From: Desulfovibrionaceae bacterium
Lineage (GTDB): Bacteria; Desulfobacterota; Desulfovibrionia; Desulfovibrionales; Desulfovibrionaceae
NCBI GenBank assembly: GCA_015709205.1
Contig: JACCQO010000013.1
Span: 27,719-91,718, forward strand
Length of the DNA: 64,000 nucleotides
Direction: 5' to 3'
Shown here: in pieces, positions 57,850-64,000 of the stretch
Layout: every line of letters begins with the position of its first letter
Numbering within the stretch: the stretch's first letter is position 1
The notes under the pieces: model-generated
What the model saw: the letters and a program-made list of their open reading frames with translations, nothing else
Told to the model about the DNA's origin: nothing
The model's database searches: none
Program-made: the position numbers and the translations under genes

Positions 57850-59289
57850 CTACCCCTCCCCCTCCACCACCAGGGTGCGCAGGTCGATGCCGTACTTGCG
57901 CATGCGGTTGATGACCGTGCCGCGGTGCACGCCGAGCAGGCGTGCGGCCTCGGACTGGTTGCCGCCCGCGCGCCGCAGGGCGGCAACCAGTTCGCGGCGT
58001 TCGGTTTCGGCGCGCGTTTCGCGGCCGCCAAAGGGGGCCGGGGAAGGGATGGGGGAGGGGGGTTGGGCGGGGGCCGGAGGCGAGGCCGGGAGCGGAGGGC
58101 AGGCGGAGGCGCCGATGGACGGGGGCAGGTGTTCGGGATGGATGCGGCCGGAATCCACGAGCACGAAGGCGTATTCCAGGGCGCTGCGCAGTTCGCGCAC
58201 GTTGCCGGGCCAGTCGTGGGCGCGCAGCAGGGCCAGGGCCTCGGGGGTGAATCCGGCCACGTCCTTGCCGCTCTTTTCGCGCAGGGCGGCCAGGAAATGG
58301 TCGCAGAGCAGGGCCACGTCCTCGCTGCGCTCGCGCAGGGGCGGCAGGTGGATGGGGATGACGTTGATGCGGAAGAGCAGGTCCTCGCGGAAGCGGCCTT
58401 CGCGCACCAGGCGCGCCAGGTCCTGGTTGGTGGCGGAGATGATGCGCACGTCCACGTGCACGGGCCGGTGGTCGCCGACGCGCTCCAGGGTCTTGGTCTC
58501 CAGCACGCGCAGCAGCTTGACCTGCAGCCCGAGGGGCACGTCGCCGATTTCGTCCAGGAAGATGTCGCCGTGGTGCGCGGCCTCGAAGCGGCCGGTGCGG
58601 TGGCGCACCGCGCCGGTGAACGCGCCGCGCACGTGGCCGAAGAGTTCGCTTTCCAGGAGCGATTCGTTGAGCGCGGCGCAGTTGAGCTGGATGAAGGGGC
58701 CGGCGCTGCGCGGGCCCAGGTCGTGGATGGCCTTGGCCGCGAGCTCCTTGCCGGTGCCGGATTCGCCGAGGATGAGCACGGGCGCGTCGCTGTCCGCGGC
58801 GCGTTCCAGCAGGCGGAAGACGCGGCGCATGGGCGGGCTGTCGCCGAGCAGGCCGTGGAAGCCGTGCCCGTTTTCCAGGCGGCGCGAGAGTTCGCGGATG
58901 GTGCGTTCGCGCTCGACCAGCTCGGAGAGGTCCGTGAGCGTCTCCACCGAGGCCACGGGCTCGCCGTCGGCCATGAGCAGGGAGGCGTTCTTGAGCACGG
59001 GCACGGCCGAGCCGTCCTTGCGGATCACGTGGCAGCGGCGGCGGTGCTCGGCGCGCTCGTCGAAGAGCTTGCACCAGTGCGCGCGGCCCTCGCGGCGCGA
59101 GCGCTCGCACACGTCGCAGTTGAGCACCGAGCACGGCTTGCCCACCAGCTCGTCGGCCGTGTAGCCGGTGAGGCGCTCCAGCGCCGGGTTGACCTCGCGG
59201 ATGCGCCCGTCGCGTCCGACCACGAGCAGCCCTTCGCTCATGGTCTCGAAGATGGCGTGCAGCCGGTCGGTATTCTTGAATTTGGCCAT
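57850..59289 (-). CDS. PAS-domain sigma-54-dependent activator with cysteine-rich PAS insert
   Basis: A 479-residue sigma-54 activator. In place of a receiver it has a PAS domain (about 8-130) with an insert carrying four cysteines: Cys53, Cys58, Cys61 and Cys73 (KPCSVLNCDVCERSR ... HWCKLF). The AAA+ domain has Walker A GESGTGKE, GAFTGA and IFLDEIGD. A Pro-rich linker leads to a Fis-type HTH (GGNQSEAARLLGVHRGTVINRM). It is divergent from the octaheme cytochrome operon, with a perfect palindrome and a -24/-12 element between them, so it probably activates that operon. The Cys cluster suggests direct sensing by a metal, Fe-S cluster or thiol switch rather than phosphorylation. Confidence 0.93.
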   Translation of the reverse strand: MAKFKNTDRLHAIFETMSEGLLVVGRDGRIREVNPALERLTGYTADELVGKPCSVLNCDVCERSRREGRAHWCKLFDERAEHRRRCHVIRKDGSAVPVLKNASLLMADGEPVASVETLTDLSELVERERTIRELSRRLENGHGFHGLLGDSPPMRRVFRLLERAADSDAPVLILGESGTGKELAAKAIHDLGPRSAGPFIQLNCAALNESLLESELFGHVRGAFTGAVRHRTGRFEAAHHGDIFLDEIGDVPLGLQVKLLRVLETKTLERVGDHRPVHVDVRIISATNQDLARLVREGRFREDLLFRINVIPIHLPPLRERSEDVALLCDHFLAALREKSGKDVAGFTPEALALLRAHDWPGNVRELRSALEYAFVLVDSGRIHPEHLPPSIGASACPPLPASPPAPAQPPSPIPSPAPFGGRETRAETERRELVAALRRAGGNQSEAARLLGVHRGTVINRMRKYGIDLRTLVVEGEG

Positions 59290-59387
59290 GCATTCCCCTC
59301 GTTGGCGGCCGCGTGGGTCGTCCCTGTCGAACGCAGCGTGTCGAAAATTCTGTTGAAATTTATGTTTAAAAATAGGGTGTATTTCGA

Positions 59388-59405
59388 CATATGTCTAGAC
59401 ATATG
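59388..59405. promoter_or_regulatory. 18-base perfect palindrome, likely activator site
   Basis: CATATGTCTAGACATATG is self-complementary over all 18 bases and lies in an A/T-rich part of the divergent region. Its centre is ~135 bases upstream of the predicted sigma-54 start of the cytochrome operon, a normal distance for an enhancer site. Confidence 0.7.
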
Positions 59406-59506
59406 CAACGCATTCGACGTCCCTGAAACGCCCGGAACCTGCTGTTGAAAAAAATAATGGCTGGCAAAGCAAGGTGTTGGCATATTGTGCGACAATCCCG
59501 TCTTTG

Positions 59507-59522
59507 CGGCATGGTTCCTGCT
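59507..59522 (+). promoter_or_regulatory. Candidate sigma-54 promoter of the octaheme cytochrome operon
   Basis: CGGCATGGTTCCTGCT has exact GG-N10-GC spacing (GG 59508-59509, GC 59520-59521) and matches GGCA...TGCT of the consensus. The predicted start lies ~14 bases before the ATG at 59547, leaving just room for the GAGGAG ribosome binding site. Confidence 0.5.
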
Positions 59523-59546
59523 TTTCCAAGGGATTGAGGAGTAACC

Positions 59547-60710
59547 ATGAGCAAGCATTACGACACCATCGACACGGCGCGCCGCGCCCGACCGGCGACG
59601 AAGTCCGGAAGCCCGGAGGCCGCGCCGTCGCGGCTCTCGCGGCGCGCGTTTCTCAAGGGCGCGACCCTGGCGGGCGCGGTGGCGGCTCTGACGGCCGGGC
59701 CCATTGTCGCCGGATCCGCTGCCGCGAGGGCCGCGGTGGCCGAACCCGCCGGATCGCCCGCCGCCATCCCCCCGGCTCCCGGCCAGGAGCTGGCCACCCT
59801 GCTGGACCTCTCCCGCTGCATCGGCTGCGGCGCGTGCGTGGAGGCCTGTCACGAGGCCAACGGCCACAAGTATCCCGAGCCCAAGAAGCCGTTTCCGAAG
59901 ATGCATCCGGCGCGCGTCAAGGTCGAGGACTGGTCCGAAAAGCGCGACGTGGACGACCGGCTCACGCCCTACAACTGGCTCTACATCCAGTCCGCCACCG
60001 TGACCTGGAACGGCGAGGAGCGCGAGGTGCACGTGCCCCGGCGCTGCCTGCACTGCGTGAATCCGCCCTGCGCGGACCTGTGCCCCTGGGGTGCGGCGCG
60101 CAAGGAGGGCAACGGCGTGGTGCGCATCGACGCGGACATCTGTCTGGGCGGGGCCAAGTGCCGCGCGGTCTGTCCGTGGCACATCCCCCAGCGCCAGACC
60201 GGCGTGGGGCTCTACCTGGATATCCTGCCGTCCCTGGCGGGCAACGGGGTGATGTACAAGTGCGACCGCTGCCACGACCGCCTGGCCCAGGGCGAGCTGC
60301 CCGCGTGCATCGAGGCCTGCCCCATGGAGGTGCAGTCCATCGGCCCGCGCGACGAGATGCTCGGCCGCGCCCTGGAGCTGGCCGCGTCCATGAACGGCTA
60401 CGTCTACGGGGCCGAGGAGAACGGCGGCACGAACACCTTCTACGTCTCGCCCGTGCCCTTCGAGCTGCTCGACGCGGCCGTGGAAAAGGGGCCGGGCAAG
60501 CCGCATCTGGCTCCGGTGGCGCACGCCCTGGCCACCGAGGAGGTTTTGGCCAAGGCCGTGTTCCTGGCTCCGGTGGCCGGGCTGGTGGCCGGGGTGCGCA
60601 AGGCGCTCAAGTCCCTGCGCGAGGACTCGGGCGGTGCGAAGCCCGCAAACAGCCAGGACGACGCGGCGAAGCCCGCGACCGGCGCGGACAAGGAGGAACG
60701 CCATGACTAG
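59547..60710 (+). CDS. Tat-exported four-cluster ferredoxin-like subunit
   Basis: A 387-residue periplasmic electron-transfer protein. A twin-arginine signal (SRRAFLKGATLAGAVAAL, preceded by a 30-residue n-region) exports it folded. Cysteine motifs for four [4Fe-4S] clusters follow in DMSO-reductase-B style: CIGCGACVEACHEAN, CLHCVNPPCADLCP, CLGGAKCRAVCP, and CDRCHDRLAQGELPACIEACP. A C-terminal hydrophobic helix (KAVFLAPVAGLVAGV) may anchor it in the membrane. It is the first gene of the operon, and its stop overlaps the next gene by 8 bases. It probably links the membrane subunits to the octaheme cytochrome. Confidence 0.93.
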   Translation: MSKHYDTIDTARRARPATKSGSPEAAPSRLSRRAFLKGATLAGAVAALTAGPIVAGSAAARAAVAEPAGSPAAIPPAPGQELATLLDLSRCIGCGACVEACHEANGHKYPEPKKPFPKMHPARVKVEDWSEKRDVDDRLTPYNWLYIQSATVTWNGEEREVHVPRRCLHCVNPPCADLCPWGAARKEGNGVVRIDADICLGGAKCRAVCPWHIPQRQTGVGLYLDILPSLAGNGVMYKCDRCHDRLAQGELPACIEACPMEVQSIGPRDEMLGRALELAASMNGYVYGAEENGGTNTFYVSPVPFELLDAAVEKGPGKPHLAPVAHALATEEVLAKAVFLAPVAGLVAGVRKALKSLREDSGGAKPANSQDDAAKPATGADKEERHD

Positions 60711-61188
60711 GCCCTCCGGCACCTCCGCGCGGGCGCGGCTCTACGTGGCCCTGGCGCTGTTCCTGGGGCTCACCGGGCTGGCGCAGATGCCCATCTTCAA
60801 GCGCTACTACGTGGCCGACCTGCCCGGGCTGGGCTGGCTGGCGGACTTCTATACGACCCTGGCCCTGCACTATGCGGCGGCCATCGTGTTCCTGGCCCTG
60901 TGCGGCTACTTCGCGGCGCGCTGGTACGTGGCCCGCCGCGTCGGCGCGGCCCCGGGGCTTTCGGGTTCGGGCGCGCTGCGCGCCGCGCTCGTGGCGGGCA
61001 TCGTGCTCACCGGGCTGGCCAGGGTGGCCAAGAACCTGCCCTCCTGGTCCTTCGACCCGACCACGACCATGCTGGTGGATTGGACGCACCTGGGATTCGC
61101 GGCGGCCTACGCGGCCGCGGCCCTGGGCGCGAGAATCACGGGCGCTGCGCGCTATCTCGCGGCGCGGCATGAGGAACCGGATCTCTAA
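60703..61188 (+). CDS. Small membrane subunit of the cytochrome complex
   Basis: A 161-residue integral membrane protein with four predicted spans (ALALFLGLTGLAQMPIF, HYAAAIVFLALCGYFAA, AALVAGIVLTGLARVAKN, THLGFAAAYAAAALGA). A few histidines (HYAA, THLG) could bind heme b. It overlaps the ferredoxin gene by 8 bases and precedes the octaheme gene by 70 bases. It resembles small cytochrome-b-like quinone-reactive subunits, but I cannot assign the family. GGAGGAACGCC precedes the ATG. Confidence 0.82.
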   Translation: MTRPSGTSARARLYVALALFLGLTGLAQMPIFKRYYVADLPGLGWLADFYTTLALHYAAAIVFLALCGYFAARWYVARRVGAAPGLSGSGALRAALVAGIVLTGLARVAKNLPSWSFDPTTTMLVDWTHLGFAAAYAAAALGARITGAARYLAARHEEPDL

Positions 61189-61258
61189 CAGGCGTTGCGC
61201 GCGGCGTGGCGGGTGCGGACGGCGGGCCGGGCGCGACGGGCGGAAAAAAGGAGGAGAC

Positions 61259-62950
61259 ATGCTGAACAAGAGGACGTTCGCCACGGACGTATCGCCGGGG
61301 CGGGTGCGGTTCGGGGCCGCGCTGGCGGCGCTGCTGCCGCTCCTGGTGCTTCTGGCGGCGGCGCCGGCGGCGGCCCTTGCGGCCGCGGGCGAAGAGGCGG
61401 AGGAAACCAAGACCTACGGCGCGGCCGAGGCCAAGAAGGTGGTCGCCGCGCCCAAGCGCTGGATCACGGCCGACCATTCCAAGTTCGAGGCTCTGAAGAA
61501 GGAGTTCAAGGCCCCGGAGGAAGTCACCGAGGCGTGCCTTTCCTGCCACAACGAGGCCGCCCTGCAGATCCACAAGACCATCCACTGGACCTGGAAGTGT
61601 CCGGCCGACCCCGAGGGCAAGATGGGCAAGTACGGCACCACGCTGAACAACTTCTGCGTGGCCGTGCCCTCCAACGAGCCGCGCTGCACCTCGTGCCACG
61701 CGGGCTACGGGTTCAAGGACAAGACGTTCGATTTCAGCCGCCAGGACAAGGTGGATTGCCTCGTGTGCCACGACACCACCGGCACCTACAAGAAGTTCCC
61801 GACCATGGCGGGCTATCCGGTCGGCGAGCCCACCAAGTTCGGCAAGGCCACGTTCTATCCGCCGGACTACAACCGCGTGGCCCAGGGCGTGGGGCGGCCG
61901 GACCGCAAGAACTGCGGCGAGTGCCATTTCTACGGAGGCGGCGGCGACGGGGTCAAGCACGGCGACCTGGACTCCTCGCTCCTGCAGCCCAGCCGCGACC
62001 TGGACGTGCACATGAACGCCGAGGGCGCGAACTTCGACTGCGTGCGCTGCCACACCACCGAGGCCCACGCCATCGCGGGCCGCTGCTACAAGAAGCCCGC
62101 GGCCACGGACCGCCGCTCCCTGATCCAGGACGACCGCATCAAGCGCATCACCTGCGAATCCTGCCACACGGCCGCGCCGCACGAGCCCGGGCACAAGGCC
62201 AACGACCACACGGACAAGGTCGCCTGCCAGTCCTGCCACATCCCGGCCTTCGCCCGGGTCAAGCCCACCAAGATGTATTGGGACTGGTCCCAGGCGGGCA
62301 GGAAGAAGGACGGCAAGCCCTATGTGGAGGAGGGGCCCTACGAGCGGCATTCCTACGACTCCAAGAAGGGCGCGTTCCGCTGGGAAAAGGACGTGACGCC
62401 CGAGTACTTCTGGTTCAACGGCACGATCCTCTACACCACGCTCGAGGACGCCGTGGACCCGTCGGCCCCGGTGCGGCTGAACCGGCCCATGGGCGCGCGC
62501 GCCGACGAGCATTCGCGCATCTATCCCTTCAAGGTGCACCGCGGCCGCCAGCCCTACGACAAGGTCAACAAGACCATGCTCGTGCCGCATCTCTTCGGCA
62601 AGGACGCCGCCGCCTACTGGAAGAATTACGAGTGGGGCCCGGCGCTCAAGGCCGGCATGGAGTACGTGGGGCTGCCCTACAGCGGCGAGTTCGGCTTTGT
62701 GGACACGGAATACCACTACCCGACCACGCACATGGTCGCGCCCAAGGACAAGGCCCTGGCCTGCGCCGAATGCCATTCGCACAGCGGCCGCATGGCCGCC
62801 CTGGCCGGGTTCTACATGCCCGGGCGCGATTCCAGCACCGGGCTGGACGCCTTCGGCTGGATCCTGGTCTTCGGATCCCTGGCCGGGGTGCTGGGACACG
62901 GACTGCTGCGGTTCTTCGTCCGCAGGAACGCCAATGGAGGCCGGTCATGA
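61259..62950 (+). CDS. Octaheme c-type cytochrome, tetrathionate reductase (Otr) family
   Basis: A 563-residue secreted multiheme protein. A signal peptide (about 15-42) is followed by eight CxxCH heme sites: CLSCH, CTSCH, CLVCH, CGECH, CVRCH, CESCH, CQSCH and CAECH. A C-terminal membrane anchor (FGWILVFGSLAGVLGHGLLRFF) is present. The layout, with a long N-terminal segment containing IHKTIHWTWKCP and late hemes, matches the octaheme tetrathionate reductase family. Enzymes of this type can reduce tetrathionate, nitrite and hydroxylamine; the in vivo substrate is uncertain. GGAGGAGAC precedes the ATG. Its stop overlaps the cytochrome b gene (ATGA). Confidence 0.93.
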   Translation: MLNKRTFATDVSPGRVRFGAALAALLPLLVLLAAAPAAALAAAGEEAEETKTYGAAEAKKVVAAPKRWITADHSKFEALKKEFKAPEEVTEACLSCHNEAALQIHKTIHWTWKCPADPEGKMGKYGTTLNNFCVAVPSNEPRCTSCHAGYGFKDKTFDFSRQDKVDCLVCHDTTGTYKKFPTMAGYPVGEPTKFGKATFYPPDYNRVAQGVGRPDRKNCGECHFYGGGGDGVKHGDLDSSLLQPSRDLDVHMNAEGANFDCVRCHTTEAHAIAGRCYKKPAATDRRSLIQDDRIKRITCESCHTAAPHEPGHKANDHTDKVACQSCHIPAFARVKPTKMYWDWSQAGRKKDGKPYVEEGPYERHSYDSKKGAFRWEKDVTPEYFWFNGTILYTTLEDAVDPSAPVRLNRPMGARADEHSRIYPFKVHRGRQPYDKVNKTMLVPHLFGKDAAAYWKNYEWGPALKAGMEYVGLPYSGEFGFVDTEYHYPTTHMVAPKDKALACAECHSHSGRMAALAGFYMPGRDSSTGLDAFGWILVFGSLAGVLGHGLLRFFVRRNANGGRS

Positions 62951-63627
62951 GCGCAAGCAACGGCGGCCTGCGCCGCATCTATCTGTACAGCCGCTTCGAG
63001 CGGTTCTGGCACTGGTTCCAGGGGGCGCTGATCATCCTTCTGCTCCTCACCGGGTTCGAGCTGCACGGCACCTACCACCTCTTCGGGTTCGAGGAGGCCT
63101 TCGCCATCCACAACGGCTGCGCCTGGACCTGGGGCATCCTCTACGTCTTCATCCTCTTCTGGATGGTGACCACCGGGGAGTGGAAGCAGTACACCCCGCG
63201 GCTGAAGAAGATCCTGGACGTGGTCCGCTACTACCTGGTGGGCATCTTCCGCGGCGAGCCGCACCCGGTGCCCAAGACCGAGCGGGCCAAGCACAACCCC
63301 CTGCAGCGCATGACCTACCTGGGCATCGTCACGGCGCTTTTGCCCTTCCAGATGGCCACGGGGTTCTTCTACTACACCTACAACCGCTGGCCCGAGTGGG
63401 GGCTGGACTGGGCCCTGGAGCCCGTGGCCCTGCTGCACACCCTGGGGGCCTTCCTGGTGCTCCAGTTCCTCGTCGTGCACGTGTACATGACCAGCACGGG
63501 CCATTCCGTGTTCGCCCACGTCGGGGCCATGATCTCCGGCTGGGAGGAGGTCCACGCCGGGGAGCCCGACAGCCACATTCCGGGCGAGATCCACGAGCCG
63601 CCCAAGGGCCGGGAGTCCTCCGTCTAG
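62947..63627 (+). CDS. Cytochrome b561-type membrane subunit
   Basis: A 226-residue membrane protein with four to five spans and histidines placed for two b hemes (FWHWFQGALIILLLLTGFELHG, AIHNGCAWTWG, LLHTLGAFLVLQFLVVHVYMTSTGH). It matches the formate dehydrogenase gamma/Ni-Fe hydrogenase b-type cytochrome family, which exchanges electrons with menaquinone. It overlaps the octaheme gene by four bases (ATGA) and ends the operon. With the ferredoxin-like and small membrane subunits it likely forms a quinol-to-periplasm electron pathway. Confidence 0.93.
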   Translation: MSASNGGLRRIYLYSRFERFWHWFQGALIILLLLTGFELHGTYHLFGFEEAFAIHNGCAWTWGILYVFILFWMVTTGEWKQYTPRLKKILDVVRYYLVGIFRGEPHPVPKTERAKHNPLQRMTYLGIVTALLPFQMATGFFYYTYNRWPEWGLDWALEPVALLHTLGAFLVLQFLVVHVYMTSTGHSVFAHVGAMISGWEEVHAGEPDSHIPGEIHEPPKGRESSV

Positions 63628-63659
63628 ATCCGGTTCCCTCCCGCCCATGCCCGAGGGCC

Positions 63660-63689
63660 GACGGCGGCGTCCCGCGCGACGCCGCCGTC
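63660..63689. terminator. GC hairpin after the cytochrome operon
   Basis: Stem GACGGCGGCGTC / GACGCCGCCGTC with a 6-base loop, ~33 bases after the cytochrome b stop. It is one of two successive hairpins and lacks a T-run. Confidence 0.5.
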
Positions 63690-63715
63690 ACCCCGGGGGA
63701 ATCCGCGCAACGAAA

Positions 63716-63749
63716 GACGGCGCGCCGGACGAAGGTCCGGCGCGCCGTC
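63716..63749. terminator. Hairpin between convergent cytochrome operon and following gene
   Basis: A perfect 15-bp stem GACGGCGCGCCGGAC / GTCCGGCGCGCCGTC with GAAG loop, ~30 bases from the stop of the minus-strand gene. It probably serves both directions. Confidence 0.65.
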
Positions 63750-63778
63750 GTGCGTTGCGATGGTCGGGGAGGCGGGGC

Positions 63779-64000
63779 CTAGTTGGCCCGGGCGGAAGCG
63801 CCGGACCCGTGCGCTGAGCGGCGGGTGCGGCGGCGGCGCGGCTTGTCCGGGCGGTCTCCGCCCGGCGTCTGGGGACGGCCGTTCCGGCCGCCGGTGCGGC
63901 TGTCGGTCCGGCTGTCCGCCGGACGGCGGGCGGGTTCGGCCGCGCGTTCGCGCGCGGGTGCTCCGTCGGTCGCCGGGCGCGGCCCGCGCCCGCCGCCCGC
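63779..64000 (-). CDS. C-terminal Arg-rich tail of a truncated protein (possible DEAD-box RNA helicase)
   Basis: The minus-strand frame is open from the window end to a TAG at 63779, giving 73 residues with a strongly basic low-complexity tail (PDKPRRRRTRRSAHGSGAS). Such Arg/Gly/Pro-rich tails are typical of DEAD-box RNA helicases or RNase E-type proteins, but no catalytic domain is in view, so the identity is a guess. Confidence 0.5.
   Translation of the reverse strand, partial: AGGGRGPRPATDGAPARERAAEPARRPADSRTDSRTGGRNGRPQTPGGDRPDKPRRRRTRRSAHGSGASARAN

Overview
The window looks like a chromosomal segment of a GC-rich, sulfate-reducing Deltaproteobacterium, most likely a member of the Desulfovibrionaceae. 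The main reasons are a pyruvate:ferredoxin oxidoreductase, lactate permease and two-gene lactate dehydrogenase cluster in the order typical of Desulfovibrio, an octaheme c-type cytochrome operon, a heme-c sensor kinase, many sigma-54 activators and abundant TRAP/TTT solute transport. Placement is by gene content and gene order only.

Region 1 (1-9.0 kb) is signalling: the end of a histidine kinase, an MCP-CheW-HD-GYP operon, a sigma-54 response regulator and a hybrid kinase. Region 2 (9.1-17.6 kb) has a YeiH-type anion exporter with a 56-residue membrane protein, divergent from a heme-binding (CxxCH) sensor kinase with its sigma-54 response regulator, then a Crp/Fnr regulator, a DUF190 and a DUF554 protein. 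A near-consensus -24/-12 promoter precedes the exporter. Region 3 (17.6-26.7 kb) is a sugar-acid type catabolic locus: MFS transporter, two FCD-GntR repressors, and a dctP-dctQ-dctM-dehydratase operon.

Region 4 (26.9-36.2 kb) has a DsrE protein, then an operon of an AprA/FrdA-like flavoprotein, an Fe-S protein and a TctBAC transporter with a UTRA-GntR regulator and a palindromic operator on its promoter, then rsgA. Region 5 (36.3-39.4 kb) is a low-GC three-gene cassette: a frameshifted Mrr restriction enzyme, a methyltransferase-fold protein and a DUF1848 protein with a CX3CX2C cluster. It is bracketed by degenerate copies of the tRNA-Asp 3' end, each preceded by a terminator hairpin. A shorter copy lies at 27.8 kb and the intact tRNA-Asp is at 56.0 kb, so this stretch carries scars of repeated integration.

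Region 6 (40.0-52.3 kb) has a split UxaA/SuyAB-type lyase with an RraA-family remnant, then por, lctP and the lactate dehydrogenase pair (lactate to pyruvate to acetyl-CoA and reduced ferredoxin). Region 7 (52.3-56.2 kb) is accessory: two near-duplicate SUMF1-domain secreted proteins beside a type-44-like polymorphic toxin, then tRNA-Asp and tRNA-Val. Region 8 (56.9-64 kb) has a low-complexity acidic protein and a PAS-sigma-54 activator divergent from an octaheme cytochrome operon, with an 18-bp palindrome and a -24/-12 element between them. The window ends in the Arg-rich tail of a truncated gene.

A recurring theme is that three of the four sigma-54 activators (all but none left unpaired except where noted: 4.9-6.2, 14.1-15.5 and 57.9-59.3 kb) lie next to a candidate sigma-54 promoter, so local activator-target circuits are plausible. 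All functions are from sequence reading only; no searches were run.
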